Positions 1-5,558 of a stretch of DNA of 6,936 nt are shown piece after piece; within the stretch, counting starts at the first letter, position 1, and each line of letters opens with the position of its first letter. Under the pieces are notes generated by a model. It was not told the DNA's origin. It did not search any database and saw only the letters and a program-made list of their open reading frames with translations. The stretch spans positions 1 through 6,936 of the forward strand of contig CALNYZ010000005.1 in assembly GCA_942490945.1 (NCBI GenBank), given 5' to 3'. The stretch is from CALNYZ01 sp942490945. GTDB taxonomy: Bacteria; Pseudomonadota; Gammaproteobacteria; UBA6429; Thiohalophilaceae. The translations under genes and the position numbers were made by a program.

Positions 1-33
1 GTCGACAAGTTAATTCTCATGATCGATGAATGA
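1..33 (+). CDS. Possible 3' end of an upstream gene (partial)
   Basis: The frame starting at base 1 is open for ten codons (V-D-K-L-I-L-M-I-D-E) and ends in TGA at 31-33. That stop overlaps the ATG at 30-32 of the next ORF in an ATGA arrangement, which is typical of translationally coupled genes. Ten codons are far too few to identify a product, and a short open stretch like this can occur by chance. The only support is the neat stop/start overlap. Function unknown. Confidence 0.25.
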   Translation, partial: VDKLILMIDE

Positions 34-287
34 AATCCAGTACGATACCTTGCAATTTGTCTTTTTTTTTGAGAAAGTTAGATAACTCCTGGGTTTTTGA
101 TTTTGATATTTTTATTATAAAACGCGACTACATAAAAACATTTTCCTGGCTATCAATTGAAACCGAGCCTAAACAAATGTGGAATAAAATTTCATTCATT
201 GCTTCCGACGGTGACAGGCTGTTTTGTGTTTTACTTTGTGTAATTAATATCTTACTGAGCATTACTCTAATGTTTCTATATTTTTAA
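30..287 (+). CDS. Hypothetical small protein with C-terminal hydrophobic segment
   Basis: An 85-codon ORF that I do not recognise. The protein is rich in Phe, Ile, Leu and Lys. Its last 20 or so residues (about 63-85) are almost entirely hydrophobic and could form one membrane helix at the very C-terminus, as in a tail-anchored protein; there is no N-terminal signal peptide. The start is uncertain: no Shine-Dalgarno sequence is visible, so translation would depend on coupling to the possible gene ending at 33 through the ATGA overlap. The region is about 32% G+C, clearly lower than the pilus genes, and holds a run of nine T at 62-70 that could cause slippage or sequencing error. It may be a real small gene, a decayed gene, or a chance ORF in an AT-rich leader. 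No role in the pilus operon is implied by the sequence. Confidence 0.35.
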   Translation: MKSSTIPCNLSFFLRKLDNSWVFDFDIFIIKRDYIKTFSWLSIETEPKQMWNKISFIASDGDRLFCVLLCVINILLSITLMFLYF

Positions 288-314
288 AATGTCAACCTGG
301 ATAAAAGGAATACT

Positions 315-614
315 ATGAAATCCAAAATGATAATAGCATTTGCTTTTGTAGGTTTTGCTTTTTTCTATCACACTTCAATTTTTGCTACGGATGAGTTGTA
401 TCTTTGCGGAATTGTGAACTCAGTGGACAGCCAAAATGGGACAGTCAGTATTAATGTCCAATCAAAAAGCTGTTATGGTATACAAACATTCAAATTACCA
501 GCGAATAATACAAGGTCATCATTCAAGATGGATGAAAGGCAATGCTTTTTTATCAATAGCAGCGAATGCAGATCCGGATACCTGTATAGCATAACCAGAA
601 CCGAGAGAGATTGA
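315..614 (+). CDS. Small secreted four-cysteine protein encoded directly before pilY1
   Basis: A 99-residue protein with a clear Sec signal peptide: Lys2 and Lys4, a hydrophobic core at about residues 6-18, and a probable signal peptidase I site after Ile-Phe-Ala24. The mature part is about 75 residues with four cysteines (31, 53, 77, 85), enough for two disulfides in the periplasm or outside the cell. The mature part starts with an alternating beta pattern (L-C-G-I-V-N-S-V-D, then G-T-V-S-I-N-V, then S-C-Y-G), which suggests a small beta-barrel or OB-like fold. That fold is inferred from pattern only. The ATG at 315 follows an AAAGGA ribosome site at 304-309. The next gene, pilY1, starts four bases after this stop, so the two are very likely co-transcribed and coupled. 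I recall similar short exported proteins near pilY1 in Desulfobacterota but cannot confirm a named family. It could be a PilY1 chaperone or tip partner, which is inference from context. Confidence 0.8.
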   Translation: MKSKMIIAFAFVGFAFFYHTSIFATDELYLCGIVNSVDSQNGTVSINVQSKSCYGIQTFKLPANNTRSSFKMDERQCFFINSSECRSGYLYSITRTERD

Positions 615-618
615 TGCC

Positions 619-3600
619 ATGCTAAGAGTTATACTGTTTATCGTCCTGTCTGTTGGGCTGATGGCAAACCATGTTGGGGCCGCTATGAGTGAGTATTGCC
701 AGAGCCCGCCTTTTCTCTCTCTACCGGCTGCCCCAAACGTGCTGATGATGGTGGATACGAGCGGCAGCATGGGGTGGAAAGCATACTCCTATGGGGGCAC
801 CGCCTATGATGAGAATAAGTTATATGAAGGTTATTTTGATCCCGAAAAAGACTATGCCCTCATAAACGGCATAATGGTGGAGACAGGCTCAAGCACCTGT
901 GAGAAGGTATGTACCGGCACATGGTCCTGTAGTTCGCAAAATAGCGGTACTTGCGCCGCCAAAGGATCATTTGGGTGTGCCAACAATAAATATGCCTGCT
1001 GCTCGAATTGGGATGTCATTAACTGTGGGACTGGCTTTGGAAACGGTAATTATCTCAATTATGAAAACATGGCAAGAATAGATCTGCTACGCTGGGCGAT
1101 GACAGGCGGTAAACCTGAAGGTTGTAATAACTCTATTCAGAGTTGTGATCCAGAAGTTTACGGCACACCTAGCGCAAGCGTCCCTTGTGATGCCACGGGA
1201 TGTGTTATTGAGACCGAGAGTGGTATTCAAGTGAAGGCTCGCTGGGAACGCATCACCGGCGATGAAGGAGGATTGTTACACCTGCTTAAAAAATTGCCTT
1301 TGCAGCCCCGCATGGGCAGCATGTATTTTGGCGGCGATGGAGTCAATAGAAGTGTTCTTATTGGTGATTTTACCGGTTCTGCCAGTTTCGACGGTGTCAA
1401 CCCTTATAAGAATACCATAGTTGCACTTAACGACGAATCGCCAAGCGGCTCTACCCCAATCGGCCCTGCTCTATGGGCAGCCGAGGCCTACCTTGCTCAG
1501 AATTCATCGATTTTTGGCAGTCCAACACCCCAAACGGGCACAGTTTATTGGAAGAACCCCATGTATCAATGCTTTGATGGCAATAGCGATGGTAACTGTC
1601 AAGGTAATGAACTGGTTCAGGTACCCTGTGCCAAGAATTTCATGATCCTCCTTACAGATGGTCAATGGAATAGAGGTGGCGCTAATGGCTCGGTCACAAA
1701 CACTTGTAGCATCGACACAGGATATGAAAACCAATCGGCTGACCCCGTAGTCCCTGCTTATTTTCTGCACAAGAAGGGGTACATCAATACTCCAACCGGT
1801 ATATCCTCTAAAGTCGAGTCTCTTTACACTCTTGGCCTGTGGTTGGGAGGCACTGGCGAGCAATCTATGAAGCAAGTTTCGATGTACGGTGGTTTCGAAT
1901 CAGCAAATACATGGCCGGGAAATATGACGGATTACCCAAAAGTTTCTGGCTGTGCTGTCGATGATTGCAGCTCTACTGGCAAGGGCAGTTCATGTACTGC
2001 ATTACCGCCTAGCTCCCCTGACTGGGACAGTGATGGTGAAGGTACGCCCGATACTTTTTTCCTGGCCGATGATGCGCTGGAGATAAAAAACAAAATCATG
2101 TCAATTATATACGACATACTCAGGAAAGCGTCTTCTGGTACGGCGGTGTCTGTGCTGAGTTCCAGCGAGGGGAGCGGGGCCAATCTCATGCAGGCCCTGT
2201 TTTATCCAAAGCGGTCATTCGATAATAACACAGAAGTTGACTGGACAAGTGATCTGATGAATTACTGGTATTACTTTGATCCGTTCTTTTCAGCAATGCA
2301 AATTCGCGAGGATACTGTCAGGGAAGGTGATGATACGGGGGCTGATGCGTATACGCTGCTTGACCTCAAACAGGACTATATTACAAACTTCACTTACGAT
2401 ACGAGCCAGAACAAGACATTAGCATATCGTTGGGAGGATACAATTGGTAAAGGCAGCACTGCTACTTCAAATTTTCTGGGAACAGTGCCAATTGAGGATA
2501 CCATTCCCATCTGGCGGGCGGGTTTTAATCTCTGGTGGACGGATCCAGCGGTGCGGAATATATACACCTCAGTGAACGGGTCACTCCAACAGTTCACCAC
2601 GGCAAATAGCTCAATTCTTGATGATTATCTGGGACAGACAGCGAACAGTACAGATGCCAAGGCGACCATCAATTTTGTTCGAGGTTATGACTGTGTCGAT
2701 GCCGCCGGGGATGCCTGCGTATGTGGTGCAGTGGGTTGTTCGAAAATAGGCAGGAACAGAACTGTAACTACGGGAGTCTGTTCTTCTAGAAAAAGTCCGT
2801 GTGAAAGCAATGCCGACTGTCCAACTGGCGAGACCTGTTCCTCAGAGACTCATGTCTGGAAAATGGGTGATATCATTTCATCCACCCCCCGCATAATGGG
2901 CCCGGGGTATTTGAATACCTTTGATCTCCCGGCCCCGTATGGCTATAGCGATCGCAGTTATTACACGTTCATAAAAAGCAACGATTACGAGAACCGACAG
3001 TTAGCCTTTGTCGGTGCTAACGACGGTATGCTTCATGCCTTCAAACTTGGTAAATTACTCCAGCGATGGAGCGGAAAACAATGGTTTGAAGCTGCTAAAC
3101 AGGAAGGAGAAACAGGTGCAGGGGGAATAGGTACTGAAAGCTATGCCTACATACCTCAAAACGCCCTTCCTTATCTACAGTATCTGCACGATGAGGATTA
3201 TTGCCACATCAACATGGTAGATGGGCCAACAACGCTAACCGATGCCTCCATAAACATACCTGCAAGCTGTACGCAGGCTGACTATTGGAACTGTCCAAAG
3301 ATTACCACAGCCCCTTACGGCTTGGTTGACCCCGCAGAAACAAGCTGGCGCACCACCCTGATAGGCAGCATGGGAATAGGCGGTGCCACATGCGATGCCG
3401 CCACCCCCGACTCCGATCGAATCAGCACACCACTGTCAGTCTCGGGCAGTCCTGTTGGCTGGTCATCATACTTTGCACTTGATGTGACAGACCAGGCAGG
3501 TCCACAACTCTTGTGGGAATTTAGTCATGCCGACCTGGGTGTAACTAATGTGGGCCCTGGTATAGTCAAGGTCGGAGGCTCTGAAAAACGATGCACCAAC

Positions 3601-4653
3601 AACGACACCATAACCTGTTCAACTAACAGTGATTGCGGCTCAGATCCCGCGGATGAATGTGTCACGACAAATGGCAGATGGTTCGCCATCCTGGCTTCTG
3701 GCTCAACCGGTCCCATTTCCAGCCAGGAATTTAAAGGTACCTCGGATAAAAATCTCAAACTCTTTGTCCTCGATCTCAAGACAGGTGCACTTGTGCGCAC
3801 CATCGACACCGGCATCACCCATGCCTTTGCAGGGTCAATTTCGACAGGTGCGCTTGATCTGGATAAGTCTTCCATAAACCTAAATGGCAACTACGAGGAT
3901 GATGCTTTTTATATTGGCTATGTCAAGGATACCACCAGCGGCGGTGTGTTGCGACTCGTGATCGATGACAATATCGATCCTGACAACTGGACATATAGCA
4001 AGGTTTTCAACGATGGCGAGGTTGGTCCAGTCACTACCTCAGTGGCAAATCTTTTCGACCGGAAAACTGGAAAGCTCTGGCTCTATTTCGCTGAAGGAAG
4101 GTATTCTTACAAGACGGATGATCTTCCTACAACACGCAAGCTCTTTGGGGTCCAGGAACCATGTTATAATTCGATGACCAATTCTATAACTTCCGTTTGC
4201 ACACCCTTAGGATTGACCAACCTGAAAGATCAGACATCGTCACCAACCAGCACACTAACTGCCAGCGAAAAAGGCTGGTATATTAACATGGACGCAGCGA
4301 CGACAGGAATGGCCGCAGAGCGGGTAATTTCAAACCCCACGCCAGACTCCCTGGGCGCCATCTATTTTCTTAGTTTTGCTCCGACCTCCGACATTTGTGG
4401 CTATGGCGGAACCACATATCTCTGGGGGTTAGATTACCAAAGCGGTGGCCATGTGACATATGAAATGCAGGGGAAAGCCCTGATACAGGTTTCGACAGGC
4501 GAGATAAAGGAATTGAAGCTATCGGATGCTTTTACCGAAAATGATAACCGTAAAAGTGTCGGATTTAGAGGAATTCCACCTGCTGGCCAGGGCATAATGA
4601 TCGTTAGCAATCCACCACCTCTTAAAAAATACATGCATGTGCAGGAACAATAA
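619..4653 (+). CDS. pilY1: PilY1-family type IV pilus tip adhesin / assembly protein
   Basis: PilY1 proteins sit at the tip of type IV pili, act with the minor pilins to prime assembly, and serve in adhesion and surface sensing. This one has 1344 residues, longer than the roughly 1160 of Pseudomonas PilY1. A signal peptide covers residues 1-21 or 22 (V-G-A site). The vWA domain begins at about 38 with a full MIDAS set: D46-T-S48-G-S50, Thr279 in S-G-S-T-P-I-G, and Asp347 in L-L-T-D-G. Acidic calcium-type loops lie at 320-331 and 468-478. Family blocks N-F-x-R-G (685-689) and W-K-M-G-D-I (747-752) lead into the C-terminal beta-propeller, which holds V-G-A-N-D-G-M-L-H-A-F (798-808), an acidic D-L-D loop (1080-1095) and V-G-P-V-T-T-S (1135-1141). 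I count about 39 cysteines, many in three clusters (94-136, 692-740, 992-1014), so folding should need periplasmic disulfide formation. The ATG at 619 is chosen because it gives the complete signal peptide; only a weak purine stretch (603-609) precedes it and coupling to the gene ending at 614 is likely. The fimT-like gene follows after one base. Confidence 0.95.
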   Translation: MLRVILFIVLSVGLMANHVGAAMSEYCQSPPFLSLPAAPNVLMMVDTSGSMGWKAYSYGGTAYDENKLYEGYFDPEKDYALINGIMVETGSSTCEKVCTGTWSCSSQNSGTCAAKGSFGCANNKYACCSNWDVINCGTGFGNGNYLNYENMARIDLLRWAMTGGKPEGCNNSIQSCDPEVYGTPSASVPCDATGCVIETESGIQVKARWERITGDEGGLLHLLKKLPLQPRMGSMYFGGDGVNRSVLIGDFTGSASFDGVNPYKNTIVALNDESPSGSTPIGPALWAAEAYLAQNSSIFGSPTPQTGTVYWKNPMYQCFDGNSDGNCQGNELVQVPCAKNFMILLTDGQWNRGGANGSVTNTCSIDTGYENQSADPVVPAYFLHKKGYINTPTGISSKVESLYTLGLWLGGTGEQSMKQVSMYGGFESANTWPGNMTDYPKVSGCAVDDCSSTGKGSSCTALPPSSPDWDSDGEGTPDTFFLADDALEIKNKIMSIIYDILRKASSGTAVSVLSSSEGSGANLMQALFYPKRSFDNNTEVDWTSDLMNYWYYFDPFFSAMQIREDTVREGDDTGADAYTLLDLKQDYITNFTYDTSQNKTLAYRWEDTIGKGSTATSNFLGTVPIEDTIPIWRAGFNLWWTDPAVRNIYTSVNGSLQQFTTANSSILDDYLGQTANSTDAKATINFVRGYDCVDAAGDACVCGAVGCSKIGRNRTVTTGVCSSRKSPCESNADCPTGETCSSETHVWKMGDIISSTPRIMGPGYLNTFDLPAPYGYSDRSYYTFIKSNDYENRQLAFVGANDGMLHAFKLGKLLQRWSGKQWFEAAKQEGETGAGGIGTESYAYIPQNALPYLQYLHDEDYCHINMVDGPTTLTDASINIPASCTQADYWNCPKITTAPYGLVDPAETSWRTTLIGSMGIGGATCDAATPDSDRISTPLSVSGSPVGWSSYFALDVTDQAGPQLLWEFSHADLGVTNVGPGIVKVGGSEKRCTNNDTITCSTNSDCGSDPADECVTTNGRWFAILASGSTGPISSQEFKGTSDKNLKLFVLDLKTGALVRTIDTGITHAFAGSISTGALDLDKSSINLNGNYEDDAFYIGYVKDTTSGGVLRLVIDDNIDPDNWTYSKVFNDGEVGPVTTSVANLFDRKTGKLWLYFAEGRYSYKTDDLPTTRKLFGVQEPCYNSMTNSITSVCTPLGLTNLKDQTSSPTSTLTASEKGWYINMDAATTGMAAERVISNPTPDSLGAIYFLSFAPTSDICGYGGTTYLWGLDYQSGGHVTYEMQGKALIQVSTGEIKELKLSDAFTENDNRKSVGFRGIPPAGQGIMIVSNPPPLKKYMHVQEQ
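898..1026 (+). other. PilY1 N-terminal eight-cysteine insert in the vWA region
   Basis: This stretch encodes PilY1 residues 94-136, with cysteines at 94, 98, 104, 112, 120, 127, 128 and 136, including one adjacent Cys-Cys pair. It lies between the MIDAS strand (D46-S50) and the conserved helix around residues 150-160, so it is an insertion loop in the vWA half. No C-x-x-C-H haem site is present. Eight cysteines allow four disulfides; the pairing and role are unknown. I see the cysteines directly; the idea of a compact disulfide knot is inference. Confidence 0.7.
1576..1611 (+). other. EF-hand-like calcium loop in PilY1 vWA domain
   Basis: PilY1 residues 320-331 read D-G-N-S-D-G-N-C-Q-G-N-E. 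Acidic or amide side chains at loop positions 1, 3 and 5, Gly at 6 and Glu at 12 match the spacing of a classical 12-residue EF-hand calcium loop. It lies 16 residues before the MIDAS Asp347 and is framed by Cys318, Cys327 and Cys337. Calcium binding is inferred from the pattern; the flanking helices of a true EF-hand are not evident. Confidence 0.55.
2020..2052 (+). other. D-x-D-x-D-G acidic loop in PilY1 linker
   Basis: PilY1 residues 468-478 read D-W-D-S-D-G-E-G-T-P-D, a calcium-type loop of the kind seen in thrombospondin type 3 and dockerin repeats. It stands at the end of the vWA half, just before the helix that carries I-L-R-K-A-S-S-G-T-A. From memory a similar D-W-D...P-D-T-F-F block is common in PilY1 proteins of Desulfobacterota, so it is probably conserved. 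Metal binding is inference. Confidence 0.5.
2692..2838 (+). other. PilY1 cysteine module 1 (eight cysteines)
   Basis: This encodes PilY1 residues 692-740, with cysteines at 692, 700, 702, 707, 721, 728, 734 and 740. The second half (721-740) has the spacing C-x6-C-x5-C-x5-C with the core C-E-S-N-A-D-C. It is inserted exactly between two family blocks, N-F-x-R-G and W-K-x-G-D-I, which in shorter PilY1 proteins lie closer together. The core resembles cysteine repeats of the Dickkopf-like type found in myxobacterial and other deltaproteobacterial surface proteins; this resemblance is from memory. A related module occurs again at residues 992-1014. Confidence 0.65.
3592..3660 (+). other. PilY1 cysteine module 2 (second copy of the motif)
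   Basis: PilY1 residues 992-1014 contain C-x7-C-x5-C-x7-C with the core C-S-T-N-S-D-C, closely matching C-E-S-N-A-D-C of module 1 (residues 728-734). It interrupts a propeller segment between the I-V-K-V-G-G strand and G-R-W-F-A-I-L-A-S-G, which would normally follow directly, so it is a loop insertion. Four cysteines could form two local disulfides. Confidence 0.65.
3856..3903 (+). other. Acidic loop at the PilY1 propeller calcium-site position
   Basis: PilY1 residues 1080-1095 begin D-L-D-K and end E-D-D, followed by the strand A-F-Y-I-G-Y. The place in the propeller corresponds to the D-x-D-x-N/D-G calcium loop that controls pilus retraction in Pseudomonas PilY1 (known for that family). 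Here the compact loop is replaced by a longer one with its acidic residues split between the two ends. Whether it still binds calcium cannot be judged from sequence alone. Confidence 0.4.
4643..4647 (+). promoter_or_regulatory. Ribosome binding site deciding the fimT-like start
   Basis: AGGAA lies seven bases before the ATG at 4655, within the last codons of pilY1. It favours 4655 over the in-frame ATG at 4637, which lies inside pilY1, has no such site and would add six residues to the prepilin leader. Confidence 0.7.
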
Positions 4654-4654
4654 T

Positions 4655-5101
4655 ATGAAGTTGCAAGATGGCTTTACCCTGATTGAACTCCTGATAGTCG
4701 TCAGCATAACAGGAATTATCCTGGCAATGGTGACCTTGAGTTTTTCGCGAATGAATCAAAAATACAATGTTGAGTCAGACATAAAAGAGATTTATTCGAT
4801 TCTCATGAGGGCAAGAAATGATGCGTCAAAAACCAACACCCAACGCGTGGTCAGTTTAACAGCCAACCAGGTACAGAACAATAGATACCGATTTACCATT
4901 AACTGTGGAACCAGCCCCGTCGCCCCCTGCGTTGCTGCCGACGCGATCACTTTTGACAGAAGAGGACTGGCTGATAAGGACCAAACAATAAGTATAACCG
5001 GCTATTCAGCCGACACCAACCCGACAATGGACTGTGTCGAGGTTGCAGCTACTCGCATCAATATCGGCATAATGAATGGAGTAAATTGTGTTCAACGGTA
5101 A
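4655..5101 (+). CDS. fimT: FimT/FimU-type (GspH) minor pseudopilin
   Basis: A 148-residue prepilin of the GspH/FimT class, a minor subunit that joins the priming complex for type IV pilus assembly. The six-residue leader ends in D-G and is followed by F-T-L-I-E-L, the class III cleavage and methylation site for PilD, with Glu at mature position 5. A hydrophobic helix runs to about residue 29. The globular part carries the block I-T-F-D-R-R-G-L-A (98-106), which is typical of FimT/GspH. Four cysteines (84, 92, 127, 145) could form two disulfides; the last pair resembles the C-terminal loop of pilins. The ATG at 4655 is chosen over the ATG at 4637 because of the AGGAA site. The gene starts one base after the pilY1 stop and overlaps the next gene by 14 bases. 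FimT and FimU cannot be told apart from the sequence alone. Confidence 0.9.
   Translation: MKLQDGFTLIELLIVVSITGIILAMVTLSFSRMNQKYNVESDIKEIYSILMRARNDASKTNTQRVVSLTANQVQNNRYRFTINCGTSPVAPCVAADAITFDRRGLADKDQTISITGYSADTNPTMDCVEVAATRINIGIMNGVNCVQR
5078..5081 (+). promoter_or_regulatory. Ribosome binding site for the GTG start of pilV
   Basis: GGAG sits six bases before GTG at 5088, inside the fimT-like gene. It supports the unusual GTG start, since the PilV frame has no ATG between 5088 and the prepilin cleavage site. Confidence 0.65.
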
Positions 5102-5549
5102 AAAATATACATATCGACAGCATGGCTTTACCCTCATCGAGGTGATGATAGCTCTGTTCGTTTTTATGGTAATCATGCTAGGACTTGCAAAAAGTGAACT
5201 TTCCGCCTTGTCGACCCAGAGTGGCAACTTGTATCGTGATGAAGCACTCAGATTGGCAGAAGACGAGTTAAGCCGTTTGAAAGGTGAGAATTTTACGGTA
5301 CATGGTACTTCAGCAAATCTTGCCCAAGCGGCCTGGTCTGCCCCTGTAGATTTGACTGTTAATATGCGTGGTGGGAGTACAACTTTTGCCAGATCAATAC
5401 AAATCACCGACATAGCATCAACCGTCACCGCTCTTAAACGTATAGATGTGGCAGTCGGCTGGACCCATGGCAAAAGCACAACATTGCTAGCACCAACAAA
5501 CAGGAATCGTCAAACATCCATAAGCACAATAATCGTGCAGGGTGATTAA
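5088..5549 (+). CDS. pilV: PilV-type minor pseudopilin
   Basis: A 153-residue prepilin of the PilV/GspI class. The 13-residue leader, rich in Lys, Arg and Tyr, ends in H-G, followed by F-T-L-I-E-V with Glu18 at mature position 5, then a hydrophobic helix to about residue 34. Family features include the amphipathic stretch D-E-A-L-R-L-A-E-D-E-L (51-61) and the C-terminal strand I-D-V-A-V-G-W (119-125), where PilV proteins often have V-x-V-x-W. No cysteine is present, unlike the neighbouring minor pilins. It begins with GTG, overlaps the fimT-like gene by 14 bases in another frame, and ends nine bases before pilW, so coupled translation is likely. By family knowledge it sits in the inner membrane before assembly and links the other minor pilins to PilY1 at the pilus tip. 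Confidence 0.9.
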   Translation: MFNGKKYTYRQHGFTLIEVMIALFVFMVIMLGLAKSELSALSTQSGNLYRDEALRLAEDELSRLKGENFTVHGTSANLAQAAWSAPVDLTVNMRGGSTTFARSIQITDIASTVTALKRIDVAVGWTHGKSTTLLAPTNRNRQTSISTIIVQGD

Positions 5550-5558
5550 AGGCCAACC

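Noticed and set aside
1..6. Recognition site GTCGAC exactly at the left edge
   Set aside because: This is a SalI site and may only mark the end of a cloned fragment; it is not a biological signal.
62..70. T9 run as an intrinsic terminator for the gene ending at 33
   Set aside because: The bases between 34 and 61 show no GC-rich hairpin; only a three-base-pair palindrome is present.
146..160. Possible sigma-54 site starting TGGC
   Set aside because: Pilus operons in this group may use sigma-54, but the required GC at the -12 element is missing, so the site does not fit.
252..282. Possible sigma-70 promoter before the small secreted protein gene
   Set aside because: TATATT at 277-282 is close to a -10 box, but the only -35-like hexamer, TTACTG at 252-257, matches poorly and the spacing is 19 bases. 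In AT-rich DNA this is not convincing.
898..1026. Haem-binding or metal-redox site among PilY1 cysteines
   Set aside because: No C-x-x-C-H motif occurs in the cluster, and the spacing suits disulfides better than a c-type haem or iron-sulfur site.
1504..1875. Open frames on the minus strand inside pilY1 (also 1932-2189, 3525-3890)
   Set aside because: They lie wholly within the vWA, linker and propeller coding regions of pilY1, whose frame carries the MIDAS and family motifs. They are antisense shadows.
5006..5479. 157-codon open frame on the minus strand
   Set aside because: It lies antisense over the end of the fimT-like gene and most of pilV, both of which have strong prepilin signatures. 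Its translation has no recognisable domain or ribosome site.
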